DNA of 64,000 bases. Origin: Lysinibacillus_B sp042920265. GTDB taxonomy: Bacteria; Bacillota; Bacilli; Bacillales_A; Planococcaceae. Positions 17,927 to 27,066 of the stretch are shown here, in pieces; position 1 is the first letter of the stretch, and the number at the start of each line of letters is the position of its first letter. The stretch is taken from assembly GCF_042920265.1 (NCBI RefSeq), contig NZ_JBDQZI010000008.1:1-64000 (forward strand), read 5' to 3'. Below the pieces are notes generated by a model. The model saw only the letters and a program-made list of their open reading frames with translations, did no database searches and was not told where the DNA came from. The position numbers and the translations under genes were made by a program.

Positions 17927-18006
17927 CTCATAATGAGCAAAAATACATTCTAAATGTAGCGAAGGAAGTGGCTTGAGGCTCGCCCATGGAAAGCGCGTGA
18001 CGTAAC
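17927..18006. mobile_element. Remnant of the MITE-like element (copy 3)
   Basis: CTCATAATGAGCAAAAATA at 17927-17945 and the next ATTCTAAA equal the right terminal repeat of copy 1 (reverse strand). It continues with TGTAGCGAAGG and then GGCTTGAGGCTCGCCC and GGAAAGCG, which match the opposite end of copy 1. The middle is deleted. It ends 73 bp before the recD2 start. Confidence 0.7.
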
Positions 18007-18078
18007 CAAATGTGCGGTCAAGTACACATTTTGGTGAAGAGCCAATATATAAGAAATTACGAAAAGGAGCGAGGATGG

Positions 18079-20535
18079 ATGGCGCAAAACCTCGATTTGT
18101 TTGAAATCAATAAACTGTTTATTTTAGGCCGTCCAATCGTGTCGATTTTTCATAACCCATCCAATATGTATTCGATTGTGCGTGTGAAAATTCAAGAAAC
18201 GAATATTGATTTTAAAGAAAAAGAAATGATCGTTGTCGGGTATTTCCCGCAACTAACAGAAGATGAAATGTACCGTTTTACAGGTGTGATGAAGTCACAT
18301 CCAAAATACGGCTTGCAGTTTCAAGTAGAAACATTTCAAAAGGAAGTACCTGCAACAGAAACAGGCATTGTTCATTATTTATCGAGTGATTTATTCCCTG
18401 GCATTGGGCGTAAAACAGCAGAAACCATTGTAGAAAAACTAGGTGTTCACGCTTTGCAGACAATTATGGACGATCCGCAAGCATTGGACGTAGTGCCAAG
18501 ATTATCTGCAGATAAAAAGTCACAAATTCGCGCGGCTGTCGAACAAAATCTTGGACTTCAGCGTGTCATGATTCAGTTAAATGAATGGGGATTTGGTCCA
18601 CAGCTCGGTATGAAAATTTATCAAGCTTATCGCGAGGAAACCATTTTACTACTAACAGAAAATCCGTATCGATTAATTGAAGATGTAGAAGGAGTTGGAT
18701 TTGGACGAGCAGATGAACTCGGGGCAAAGCTAGGGATTACGGGAAACCATCCTGACCGGATTAAAGCGGCTATTTTACATGTGTTGACGCATGCTGCACT
18801 ATCAGAAGGGCATGTCTATTTAGATGCAGAGCATGTATTACCGAAAGTAAAAGAGATGCTTGAGCAAAGCCAACGAGTCGAAATCCCGTATGAAGCGATT
18901 TCCAAAGCCTGTATTGAAATGCGGGAAGAAAGCAAAATTTGTGGGGAAGAAACGAGGCTGTATCTTCCGTCCTTGTACTTTAGTGAAGTAGGGATCGCCT
19001 CTAAAATTCTTGATTTAGTGAAAGAAAATAACAAGCATGCGCACTTTTCAAAAGATGAAATCCGTAAAGCGATTGGCGAAGTAGAAGAACAATACAATGT
19101 TACATACGCTCCAACACAGGCACAAGCAATTGAAACAGCGCTTAACTCAGCTGTTATGATTTTAACGGGTGGACCAGGTACAGGAAAAACAACGGTGATT
19201 AAAGGGCTTGTAGAAGTATATGCAGAACTTCATGGGCTACCGCTGGATCCAAAATATTATGCACAAAAAGAAGAACCATTCCCGATTGTATTAGCAGCAC
19301 CAACAGGACGTGCAGCGAAGCGTTTAGCCGAATCAACAGAACTTCCTGCCATGACAATTCACCGTTTACTCGGGTTTACAGGTCAAGAGGATAAAGATGA
19401 AGAAGCTGGTCGTGAGATTACAGGACGTCTCGTCATTATTGATGAGATGTCGATGGTTGATACATGGCTTGCTCATCAACTCATGAAAAGTTTACCTGAA
19501 GATGTACAAGTTGTGTTTGTAGGGGACCAAGATCAATTGCCGCCGGTTGGACCGGGACAAGTATTAAAAGATTTGCTTGCATCCAAGCAACTGCCCATTG
19601 TGGAATTGACCGATGTGTATCGTCAAGCAGATGGGTCTACCATTATCGAAATTGCCCATCAAATTAAAAAAGGGATTGTACCGGATACATTAACAACAAA
19701 AACAAGCGATCGCTCCTTTATTCAAGCGGGGGGTGAACAAGTCGCAAGCGTTGTCACACAAATTGTGAAAAGTGCCGTTAGTAAAGGGCAGACGATTCGG
19801 GATGTGCAAGTATTAGCACCGATGTATAAAGGGCCTGCTGGGATTGATGCGTTAAATAAGCAAATCCAAGAGCTTGTGAATCCGAATGACGGTACGCGGA
19901 AGGAACTCGTCTTTGGGGATACGGTGTACCGGATTGGTGATAAAGTGCTACAACTTGTTAATCAGCCTGAGAGTAATGTATTTAATGGTGATATGGGTGA
20001 AGTCATTTCGATCATTAAAGCAAAAGAGACGATTGAGAAGCAAGATTTACTCGTCGTCGATTTTGATGGAATTGAAGTAACGTATCAGCGAGCAGATCTA
20101 AATCAAATTACATTAGCGTATTGCTGCTCGATTCATAAGTCACAAGGATCTGAATTTCAGACAGTCATTATGCCCGTTGTGCGGGGCTACTCAAAAATGT
20201 TAAGACGCAATTTACTATATACAGGCATTACGCGAGCAAAAAGCTTTCTCATTTTATGTGGGGAGCCAGATGTGTTAGCAAATGGGTTAGCTCGAACGGA
20301 TGATTTAACGCGTTTGACAAGCTTAAAGGCACGTCTTAACCCTATGACGATGGAGGAAGTGGAGGCTATAGTAGAAGAAAACGTAGAGAAAGCAACTGAA
20401 ACGCAGCCGATTAAAGAAGTACAAAACACACTACAATTGCAGCCAGTGTTAAATGTAGAAACCGCACCATATATTCATCCGATGATTGGCATGGATGGTG
20501 TGTCGCCATATGATTTTATGGATGAAAACAGTTAG
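18079..20535 (+). CDS. recD2: RecD2-type DNA helicase YrrC
   Basis: An 818-aa superfamily-1B 5'-3' DNA helicase that acts in replication-fork maintenance and repair, without RecBC. In order: N-terminal OB-like region, helix-hairpin-helix repeats (LFPGIGRKTAETIVEKL; VEGVGFGRADELG), Walker A GGPGTGKTT, motif II IIDEMSMVD, GDQDQLPPVGPGQ, LTDVYRQ, and C-terminal SIHKSQGSEF with TGITRAK. I start at ATG 18079 because AAGGAG lies 9 nt upstream; the longer frame starts inside a mobile-element remnant. B. subtilis carries yrrC in this ancestral block between yrrB and alaS. Confidence 0.93.
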   Translation: MAQNLDLFEINKLFILGRPIVSIFHNPSNMYSIVRVKIQETNIDFKEKEMIVVGYFPQLTEDEMYRFTGVMKSHPKYGLQFQVETFQKEVPATETGIVHYLSSDLFPGIGRKTAETIVEKLGVHALQTIMDDPQALDVVPRLSADKKSQIRAAVEQNLGLQRVMIQLNEWGFGPQLGMKIYQAYREETILLLTENPYRLIEDVEGVGFGRADELGAKLGITGNHPDRIKAAILHVLTHAALSEGHVYLDAEHVLPKVKEMLEQSQRVEIPYEAISKACIEMREESKICGEETRLYLPSLYFSEVGIASKILDLVKENNKHAHFSKDEIRKAIGEVEEQYNVTYAPTQAQAIETALNSAVMILTGGPGTGKTTVIKGLVEVYAELHGLPLDPKYYAQKEEPFPIVLAAPTGRAAKRLAESTELPAMTIHRLLGFTGQEDKDEEAGREITGRLVIIDEMSMVDTWLAHQLMKSLPEDVQVVFVGDQDQLPPVGPGQVLKDLLASKQLPIVELTDVYRQADGSTIIEIAHQIKKGIVPDTLTTKTSDRSFIQAGGEQVASVVTQIVKSAVSKGQTIRDVQVLAPMYKGPAGIDALNKQIQELVNPNDGTRKELVFGDTVYRIGDKVLQLVNQPESNVFNGDMGEVISIIKAKETIEKQDLLVVDFDGIEVTYQRADLNQITLAYCCSIHKSQGSEFQTVIMPVVRGYSKMLRRNLLYTGITRAKSFLILCGEPDVLANGLARTDDLTRLTSLKARLNPMTMEEVEAIVEENVEKATETQPIKEVQNTLQLQPVLNVETAPYIHPMIGMDGVSPYDFMDENS

Positions 20536-20636
20536 AGAATGGAGCAAAAAATTCGTCTAACTAAATGTGGTCTTATTTGATTATTCACAATAGAGTGTTT
20601 TGGGTTCGTTATTTTTAATTCCTTTAAATATACAGA

Positions 20637-20674
20637 AAAACAATTATGACCACTTGTCGTAATTGTTTTTTCTT
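20637..20674 (+). terminator. Terminator after recD2
   Basis: AAAACAATTA and TAATTGTTTT pair around a 13-nt loop and are followed by more T. Confidence 0.7.
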
Positions 20675-20899
20675 TTTTAGGAGAGAATATGTTAATCGGT
20701 GTTGTGGAATGACTAAGTGACGTGTGTGAATAAGCTTTTTCTTAAATTAATTAACAGCATGAATATTCATTTTTGATAAATATTTTAGAATTCATTGTTA
20801 TTTTACATCATTTTTTTGATTTGATAACATGGGTTGTAGGTCGTATGTTGTCGTATGTCAATATATTCAAAAATCAATTTAGTAAGAGAAGGTGGAACT
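20675..20899. other. nupC upstream region
   Basis: About 225 bp without a gene. AT-rich; no riboswitch or clear operator was recognised. It ends in the nupC SD (GAAGGTGG). Confidence 0.4.
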
Positions 20900-22111
20900 A
20901 TGAATATCATCTGGGGAATTGCAGGGATTCTCATTATTTTTGGAATCGCTTTCGCATTATCGAGTGATCGCCGATCCGTTAAGTGGCGTACAATTGTAGC
21001 GGGTTTAGCCATTCAAGTAACATTTGCATTCATCGTATTGAAATGGGAAACTGGTCGCCAAGCGCTCTTGTGGTTATCTGACGCTGTTCAAAAATTAGTG
21101 AGTTATGCCTTTGAAGGCGTCAATTTCGTATTTGGCAGTTTAGCTGATGTAGAGGCATTTGGATTTATTTTTGCGGTCAATGTACTAACCATTATTATTT
21201 TCTTTTCGTCCTTAATTTCAGTGCTTTATTACTTAGGGATTATGCAATTTATGATCAAATTAATTGGTGGTGGTTTATCCAAACTATTAGGAACGAGTAA
21301 GACGGAATCTGTCAATGCGGCAGCTAATATTTTTGTTGGGCAAACAGAGGCACCGCTTGTTATTAGACCATTTTTAGGAAGGATGACGAAATCGGAGTTA
21401 TTTGCCGTTATGACAGGTGGACTAGCATCGGTATCTGGCTCCGTGTTAGTTGGTTATTCTTTATTAGGTGTACCACTTGAATATTTATTAGCGGCGTCAT
21501 TCATGGCAGCGCCAGCAGGCTTAATATTAGCAAAATTAATGTTACCTGAAACAGAGGAAGTGGATCATACTGATTTTAAATTAGAGCGTGATGATGAGTC
21601 AGCAAACGTCGTGGATGCTGCTGCAAAAGGTGCAGGTGACGGATTAAAGTTAGCTGTTAATGTTGGGGCCATGCTACTTGCGTTTATTGCTTTAATTGCA
21701 TTATTAAACGGTATTCTATCAGGTATCGGTGGTATATTTGGTTTAGAAAACTTAACGCTTGAAAATATTTTAGGGTATGTTTTTGCACCGCTTGCTTTTG
21801 CAATCGGTGTGCCTTGGGAAGAGGCTGTAAAGGCCGGTTCATTCATAGGCCAGAAATTAGTATTAAATGAGTTTGTCGCTTATTCAAACTTCGCACCTGT
21901 CATTGATACATTGTCTGCAAAAACAGCCATGATTGTGAGCTTTGCACTTTGTGGTTTCGCAAACTTAAGCTCCATGGCCATTTTAATTGGTGGTCTCGGC
22001 CAAATGGCACCAGAACGTCGATCAACAATTGCAAAACTAGCATTAAAAGCTGTCATCGCAGGTACACTTGCTTCCTTACTATCTGCTTCGATTGCGGGTA
22101 TGTTTGTTTAA
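20900..22111 (+). CDS. nupC: Concentrative nucleoside transporter NupC
   Basis: A 403-aa CNT-family permease that imports nucleosides with protons or sodium. Family motifs visible: GQTEAPLVIRPF (substrate loop HP1-like), SFMAAPAGLILAKLMLPETE, and VPWEEAVKAGSFIGQKLVLNEFVAY near the C-terminus, plus ALCGFANLSSMAILIGGLG. About eight to ten membrane segments. I start at ATG 20900 (GAAGGTGG just before it), not at the longer frame from 20855. Single gene, closed by a bidirectional terminator. This gene does not belong to the B. subtilis yrr block, so it is an insertion in the ancestral order. Confidence 0.92.
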   Translation: MNIIWGIAGILIIFGIAFALSSDRRSVKWRTIVAGLAIQVTFAFIVLKWETGRQALLWLSDAVQKLVSYAFEGVNFVFGSLADVEAFGFIFAVNVLTIIIFFSSLISVLYYLGIMQFMIKLIGGGLSKLLGTSKTESVNAAANIFVGQTEAPLVIRPFLGRMTKSELFAVMTGGLASVSGSVLVGYSLLGVPLEYLLAASFMAAPAGLILAKLMLPETEEVDHTDFKLERDDESANVVDAAAKGAGDGLKLAVNVGAMLLAFIALIALLNGILSGIGGIFGLENLTLENILGYVFAPLAFAIGVPWEEAVKAGSFIGQKLVLNEFVAYSNFAPVIDTLSAKTAMIVSFALCGFANLSSMAILIGGLGQMAPERRSTIAKLALKAVIAGTLASLLSASIAGMFV

Positions 22112-22161
22112 TTCGCAACGGGACAAGCGGTGCTGATTTAGTTAGGTAGTAGATAAGATTG

Positions 22162-22198
22162 AAAAGAGTCTTGCTTTCGTTTATAGCAAGACTCTTTT
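22162..22198. terminator. Bidirectional terminator nupC / YdhR-like gene
   Basis: AAAAGAGTCTTGCT (22162-22175) and AGCAAGACTCTTTT (about 22185-22198) are perfect reverse complements around a 9-nt loop. It serves the two convergent genes. Confidence 0.85.
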
Positions 22199-22203
22199 CG
22201 TCG

Positions 22204-22509
22204 TTATTTAATGGGACCGTTATTAATAGTAGATAATACATCATTCACTGCAAAAATTTTACCACGAATATCCGTAATACCGAAACTTGTTAAGCGTGCG
22301 GAATGCATCGTTAAATACTTTTCTGCACTTTCCTTTGTTTCAAATAAATAAACGCCACCCGCTTCTTTTGCTGCAGCATCTTCTGTCCAAATCTTCCAAA
22401 TAAGTCCTTCTTCCTCATTAATACTACGTGCTAAATCTTGAAAGGCTTGTGACATTTCTTCACCAAAAGGGCCGTCCATTTTAAAATCCACTTGTAATAA
22501 ATAAGCCAT
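22204..22509 (-). CDS. YdhR-family putative monooxygenase
   Basis: A 101-aa protein of the YdhR family (dimeric alpha+beta barrel, putative mono-oxygenase). Visible: YLLQVDFKMDGPFG at the start, GLIWKIWTEDAAAKEAGGVYLFETKESAEKYL in the middle and the FGI(T)DIRGKIFAVN end. The KIWTE and GGVYLF blocks are characteristic. The substrate is unknown for the family; E. coli YdhR has a possible small-molecule pocket. SD AGGAGTG precedes the ATG. It faces nupC tail to tail and alaS head to head. Confidence 0.85.
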   Translation of the reverse strand: MAYLLQVDFKMDGPFGEEMSQAFQDLARSINEEEGLIWKIWTEDAAAKEAGGVYLFETKESAEKYLTMHSARLTSFGITDIRGKIFAVNDVLSTINNGPIK

Positions 22510-22639
22510 ACTAACACTCCTTTAGCCAAATTATTGATAGTATAACAGAAGTCAGCTGTTTTATAATATTAGTGTATATTTTTTTCTCTCTTTCATTGAC
22601 ACTATAAGTGCCATTTTATATAATCAAGAGCAGAATAAT

Positions 22640-22880
22640 AATCAACACATTGATGGAAAAAGTACGTTGATGACACGTGTTTGAGAGAGAGGTTTCTTAG
22701 GCTGCAAAAACCTCCACAAGTCGCAACCGAAAGCTACTCCAGAGTGCAGCTAATTCCTGCCGTTCACTTACGTTACAAGTGCTAGAGATGCAAGGCGTTT
22801 GTCGTTTTGTGAACTAGGGTGGTACCACGTAGATATAATCATCTCCGTCCCTTATTTAGGGGCGGGGATTTTTTTTATTT
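22640..22880 (+). ncRNA. T-box leader of alaS (alanine specifier)
   Basis: The T-box AGGGTGGTACCACG is at 22816-22829. Upstream is the GA-rich AGAGAGAGG motif, and CCGAAAGCTACTCC contains the probable specifier GCT (Ala) at 22733-22735. A terminator stem, ATCTCCGTCCC / AGGGGCGGGGAT with T8 (about 22847-22878), can be exchanged for the antiterminator. Uncharged tRNA-Ala binding allows alaS transcription. Confidence 0.92.
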
Positions 22881-22951
22881 GCGGATTGGAAAAATGTCAT
22901 GGATATGCCTATCAAATCATCATATGTAGAAATTCAAGGAGGAAACAAACA

Positions 22952-25609
22952 ATGAAAGCTTCAGAAATTCGTCGTCTGTATTTAGAATTCTTTAAAGAAA
23001 AAAATCATCATCATGAACCATCAGCACCACTTGTGCCAATTAATGACCCATCATTATTATGGATTAACTCAGGGGTTGCGACATTAAAACCATATTTCGA
23101 TGGTCGTATCATTCCAGATAATCCACGTATTACAAATGCGCAAAAATCGATTCGTACAAACGATATCGAAAACGTGGGTAAAACTGCGCGTCACCATACA
23201 TTCTTTGAAATGTTAGGGAACTTCTCAATCGGTGACTACTTTAAAAAAGAATCGATTCATTTTGCATGGGAATTTTTAACGGATAAAAAATGGATGGGCT
23301 TTGATCCAGAAAAATTATCGATTACATTACATCCAGAAGACCAAGAAGCGTACGATGTATGGCATAACGAAATCGGCATTCCAGAGGAGCGTTTAATTCG
23401 TTTAGAGGGGAACTTCTGGGATATCGGGGAAGGTCCATCTGGTCCAAACTCAGAAATTTTCTATGACCGTGGGGAAGAATACGGTGTAGGTACACCTGAA
23501 GAAGAAATGTACACAGGTGGTGAGAACGAGCGTTACCTGGAAATTTGGAACTTAGTATTTTCACAGTTCAACCATAACCCAGACGGCACATATACACCAC
23601 TACCAAAGCAAAACATTGATACAGGGATGGGCTTAGAGCGTATCGTTTCTGTTGTACAAAACGTACCAACAAACTTCGATACAGATCTTTTCATGCCAAT
23701 TATTGAAAAAACAGAAGAATTTGCAAATCGCAAATACAAACGTCCACATGAAGTGAACTTATCTGAAATTTTTGGTTCAACAGAAGATATTAACACACCA
23801 TTTAAAGTGATTGCAGACCACATTCGTACAGTGGCATTTGCTATCGGTGACGGTGCCCTTCCATCAAATGAAGGGCGCGGCTACGTATTACGTCGTTTAC
23901 TGCGTCGTGCAGTACGTTATGCAAAACAAATCGGCATCGAAAAGCCATTTATGTTTGAATTAGTGCCAACTGTTGGTGAAATTATGCAAGACTTCTACCC
24001 AGAAGTAACGGAAAAGTGTGCGTTCATTCAGCGTGTCATTAAAAACGAAGAAGTACGCTTCCACGAAACACTTGATGGCGGTCTATCTATTTTCAACGAA
24101 GTAGTAGAAAGCCAAAAAGCGAAAGGTGAAACAGTGATTCCAGGTACGGATGCATTCCGTTTATACGATACGTACGGTTTCCCAATCGAGTTAACAGAAG
24201 AATACGCAGAAGAAGTAGGCATGACAGTTGACCATGAAGGCTTTGAAGTAGCAATGGAAGCACAGCGTGAACGTGCTCGTAATGCACGTGCAGATGTTGA
24301 CTCAATGCAAGTTCAAAGTGAAGTGCTTGCGAACTTAAAGCAAGAATCAACTTATATTTATAATGCAATGGAAGCGCGCGGTACAATCGCGGCAATCGTT
24401 GTAGGTGGTCAAGAAACGAACACAGCATCTGAAGGTGACGAAGCATTAGTCATTTTATCGAACACACCATTCTATGCGGAGATGGGTGGTCAAATCGCGG
24501 ATACAGGTGTCATCGAGGCGGATGGCTTTAAAGCAATCGTTAAAGATGTACAAAAAGCACCAAATGGTCAGCCTCTTCACACAGTTGTAGTGGAATCTGG
24601 TGAAATGCACGTTGGTGACGAGATGACAGCATCTGTTGATCGTGAAAAACGTACGTTAATCCTGAAAAATCATACAGCAACTCACCTGATGCACCGTGCA
24701 TTAAAAGATGTGTTAGGTGACCATGTTGCACAAGCGGGTTCATATGTAGGTCCAGACCGTTTACGTTTCGACTTCTCTCACTTCGGTCCAGCGACAAAAG
24801 AGGAGCTGGCACAAGTAGAGCGTGCGGTAAACGAAAAAATTTGGGAAGATATCGAAGTAATCATTCGTGAAATGCCAATCGACGAAGCGAAAGCGATGGG
24901 CGCAATGGCGCTATTCGGTGAGAAATACGGGGATGTTGTGCGTGTCGTAGCAGTATCGGATTACTCCATCGAGCTTTGCGGTGGTTTACACGTAGCACGC
25001 TCATCTGAAATTGGCTTCTTTAAAATTGTATCTGAAGGTGGTATTGGCGCAGGTACTCGCCGTATCGAAGCGGTTACAGGTAAAGCAGCTTACTTCGCTG
25101 TAAAAGAAGAAGAAGCAATTCTTGCTGAAGCGGCAAGCCTATTAAAAGCAAACCCTAAAGATGTAGCGACTCGTGTAGCTAGCTTACAGGCGGACTATAA
25201 AGAATTACAACGTGAAAATGAATCCTTGTCACAAAAAATTGCGAATGCACAAGCGGGTGCAGTGCTAGATGCAGCACAAAAGATTGGTGATGTCACAGTA
25301 CTTGCGACAAAAGTAGAAGCAAAAGACAACAATCAACTTCGTCAAATGATGGACGATTTAAAAGAAAAAATGGAAAAAGCGGTTATTGTATTAGGCGCTG
25401 CTGCAGATGATAAAGTAATGCTTTGCGCTGGTGTAACGAAAGATATCGTCGGCGGTGATTACCATGCGGGGAATATCGTGAAATCAGTGGCAGAACAATG
25501 TGGCGGTAAAGGTGGCGGTCGTCCCGATATGGCGATGGCTGGTGCAAAAGAAGCGTCAAAACTTGAAGAAGCATTAAATTCTGTGTATGATTACGTTAAA
25601 TCCATTTAA
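22952..25609 (+). CDS. alaS: Alanyl-tRNA synthetase
   Basis: A class II synthetase (885 aa, normal) that loads alanine on tRNA-Ala. Aminoacylation domain with FFEMLGNFSIGDYFK and class II motif 3 RGYVLRRLLRRAVRY; editing domain HTATHLMHRAL and the CGGLHV zinc site; C-terminal DHHA1 with GGKGGGRPDMAMAG. I start at ATG 22952 with AAGGAGG just before it; the longer frame runs through the T-box. Regulated by the T-box directly upstream. Confidence 0.96.
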   Translation: MKASEIRRLYLEFFKEKNHHHEPSAPLVPINDPSLLWINSGVATLKPYFDGRIIPDNPRITNAQKSIRTNDIENVGKTARHHTFFEMLGNFSIGDYFKKESIHFAWEFLTDKKWMGFDPEKLSITLHPEDQEAYDVWHNEIGIPEERLIRLEGNFWDIGEGPSGPNSEIFYDRGEEYGVGTPEEEMYTGGENERYLEIWNLVFSQFNHNPDGTYTPLPKQNIDTGMGLERIVSVVQNVPTNFDTDLFMPIIEKTEEFANRKYKRPHEVNLSEIFGSTEDINTPFKVIADHIRTVAFAIGDGALPSNEGRGYVLRRLLRRAVRYAKQIGIEKPFMFELVPTVGEIMQDFYPEVTEKCAFIQRVIKNEEVRFHETLDGGLSIFNEVVESQKAKGETVIPGTDAFRLYDTYGFPIELTEEYAEEVGMTVDHEGFEVAMEAQRERARNARADVDSMQVQSEVLANLKQESTYIYNAMEARGTIAAIVVGGQETNTASEGDEALVILSNTPFYAEMGGQIADTGVIEADGFKAIVKDVQKAPNGQPLHTVVVESGEMHVGDEMTASVDREKRTLILKNHTATHLMHRALKDVLGDHVAQAGSYVGPDRLRFDFSHFGPATKEELAQVERAVNEKIWEDIEVIIREMPIDEAKAMGAMALFGEKYGDVVRVVAVSDYSIELCGGLHVARSSEIGFFKIVSEGGIGAGTRRIEAVTGKAAYFAVKEEEAILAEAASLLKANPKDVATRVASLQADYKELQRENESLSQKIANAQAGAVLDAAQKIGDVTVLATKVEAKDNNQLRQMMDDLKEKMEKAVIVLGAAADDKVMLCAGVTKDIVGGDYHAGNIVKSVAEQCGGKGGGRPDMAMAGAKEASKLEEALNSVYDYVKSI

Positions 25610-25702
25610 TTAAGGGAAAAGTTCGGTTATAATGAGAATAAGTGGAGATGGATGTATGCATGTATGTCCATCTCCTTATTTCTGAAAGCGAGGTGCGGAT
25701 TC

Positions 25703-25975
25703 TTGAGTTCTTTTGATCAAACAATGAAATTTAATTTTCCAGAAGAATCAATGGAAGAAGAAGTAAAACAAGTTATGTTAAAGGTGTATTCGGCACTAGA
25801 GGAAAAAGGGTATAATCCAACCAATCAAATCGTCGGTTATTTATTATCTGGTGATCCGGCATACATCCCTCGCCACCAGGACGCACGTAATTTAATTCGC
25901 AAGCTCGAGCGTGATGAGATTCTTGAAGAGCTCGTAAAATTTTATATTAAGAAGAATACCGAGGCGAACAAATGA
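25703..25975 (+). CDS. IreB family regulator (UPF0297, YrzL)
   Basis: A 90-aa protein of the IreB/YrzL family: FDQTMKFNFPEES start, VYSALEEKGYNPTNQIVGYLLSGDPAYIPRHQDARNLIRK body. In Enterococcus IreB is a substrate of the Ser/Thr kinase IreK and affects cephalosporin resistance; in bacilli its role is unclear. The TTG at 25703 gives the family's usual start and has AGGTG upstream. It overlaps ruvX by 4 nt, so the pair is translationally coupled. Order alaS-yrzL-ruvX equals B. subtilis. Confidence 0.92.
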   Translation: MSSFDQTMKFNFPEESMEEEVKQVMLKVYSALEEKGYNPTNQIVGYLLSGDPAYIPRHQDARNLIRKLERDEILEELVKFYIKKNTEANK

Positions 25976-26388
25976 GAATTATGGGATTAGACGTTGGCAC
26001 GAAAACTGTCGGCGTTGCAATTAGCGATGCGCTTGGCTGGACAGCTCAAGGAATCGAAACTGTGAAAATTGATGAAGAAGCAAGCGAATTTGGCATTGAA
26101 CGCATTAAAGCGCTTGTAAAGGAGTATGCTGTAACAGAGTTTGTTGTCGGCTATCCGAAAAACATGAATAACACAGTGGGCCCGCGCGGTGAAGCTTCTG
26201 AAAACTATAAAAAGCTTTTAGAGGAAACGTTTGGGCTACCAGTAAAGCTTTGGGACGAGCGTTTAACAACAATGGCTGCAGAACGTATGCTAATTGAAGC
26301 AGATGTTAGTCGTAAAAAGCGCAAACAAGTCATTGATAAAATGGCTGCTGTCATGATCCTCCAAGGATACCTTGACAGTAAAAACTAA
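25972..26388 (+). CDS. ruvX: RuvX / YqgF pre-16S rRNA nuclease
   Basis: A 138-aa RNase-H-fold protein. Visible: GLDVGTKTVGVAIS with the first catalytic Asp, VVGYPKNMNN, LWDERLTTMAAERML and the closing DKMAAVMILQGYL with the last Asp. In E. coli the orthologue finishes the 5' end of 16S rRNA; a Holliday-junction resolvase role has also been proposed. It overlaps the previous gene. Its stop codon lies within a 16-bp terminator stem. Confidence 0.93.
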   Translation: MRIMGLDVGTKTVGVAISDALGWTAQGIETVKIDEEASEFGIERIKALVKEYAVTEFVVGYPKNMNNTVGPRGEASENYKKLLEETFGLPVKLWDERLTTMAAERMLIEADVSRKKRKQVIDKMAAVMILQGYLDSKN

Positions 26389-26420
26389 ATTGATTGAGCA
26401 GGCTCAATCAATTTAGTTTT
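26383..26420. terminator. Terminator overlapping ruvX stop
   Basis: AACTAAATTGATTGAG (26383-26398) pairs perfectly with CTCAATCAATTTAGTT (26403-26418) around a 4-nt loop and continues into T. The ruvX TAA lies inside the left arm. Confidence 0.8.
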
Positions 26421-26524
26421 ATGCCCTGAAAACGAAGTGGCAGGGGTAAAAGTTTTATGCTCCGAAAGCGGAGTGACACGGGCGAAAATTTTCTGTGCCG
26501 AAAGCGAAGCGACAGGCACCAAAA
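26417..26524. repeat. Three tandem 36-bp units, hairpin-forming
   Basis: Units at 26417-26452, 26453-26488 and 26489-26524 share TTTT-TG-CCGAAAGCGAAG-like cores. Unit 1 can pair CCCTG with CAGGG and unit 3 GTGCC with GGCAC at equal positions, so the stem sequence changes but pairing is kept. The array lies between the ruvX terminator and the DUF1292 gene (SD starts near 26532). Confidence 0.8.
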
Positions 26525-26548
26525 CTAATATGAAAGAGGTTTTACTGT

Positions 26549-26848
26549 ATGACACAACAACCTGAAGAACGTTATTTAACAGTAGTAGATGAAAATGGCG
26601 AGGAGCAATTATGTGAGATTTTAGACACAGTTTATTCTGAGCGCTTTGATAAAAACTACGTATTATACTCATTAGTAGGTTCTGAAGACGAAGATGGCTT
26701 TGTCGAAATCCATGCGTATGCATTTGTACCATCTGAAAATGGTGAAGATGGGGAATTACTACCGATTGAAACAGATGAAGAATGGGAGTTCGTCGAAGAT
26801 TTCTTAGCGCAACGTGAAGATGAGTTAGGCGAAGAAGACGCAGAATAA
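26549..26848 (+). CDS. DUF1292 protein (YrzB family)
   Basis: A 99-aa very acidic protein of the DUF1292 family (B. subtilis YrzB): YLTVVDENGEEQLCEILDTV, FDKNYVLYSLVGSEDEDG, and AYAFVPSENGEDGELLPIETDEEWEFVEDFL. The function of the family is not known. The position after ruvX is the same as in B. subtilis. SD AAAGAGG precedes the ATG. A second, doubled DUF1292 gene follows at 27067. Confidence 0.9.
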   Translation: MTQQPEERYLTVVDENGEEQLCEILDTVYSERFDKNYVLYSLVGSEDEDGFVEIHAYAFVPSENGEDGELLPIETDEEWEFVEDFLAQREDELGEEDAE

Positions 26849-26856
26849 TAAGATGT

Positions 26857-26888
26857 AGGGGGAGAGGGGCACTCTCCTCCTTATTTTT
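26857..26888 (+). terminator. Terminator after first DUF1292 gene
   Basis: GGGAGAG and CTCTCC pair around GGGCA, then a T-rich run (TTATTTTTTC) follows. Confidence 0.6.
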
Positions 26889-26891
26889 TCA

Positions 26892-27047
26892 AAAGATAAG
26901 AAAGTATAAATTTTTCTAGTTTAAAGAGTGTCTAGCGCAAGCGGACCAGCCCCTCGTGACGTTTCGAAAATCTCTTCGTGTGGCAAACACACTGTGAGCC
27001 TTTCTCCAACGCATGTCGGGGCTAGAGTGGGCGCTTGCGCTTTTCTT
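26892..27047. repeat. Structured ~157-bp repeat, copy A
   Basis: The sequence recurs at 48668-48824 with more than 90 percent apparent identity. Outer arms AGCGCAAGCG and CGCTTGCGCT can pair; an inner stem GTGTG/CACAC closes a 5-nt loop. It ends 20 bp before the doubled DUF1292 gene, next to its SD. Confidence 0.8.
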
Positions 27048-27066
27048 ATTTAAGGAGGTTTTTTAT

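Noticed and set aside
20675..20899. Purine-type riboswitch before nupC
   Set aside because: No conserved junction or loop motifs of the purine riboswitch were found.
26417..26524. CRISPR array
   Set aside because: The units are directly tandem without spacers and no cas genes are present. The same holds for 63081-63171.
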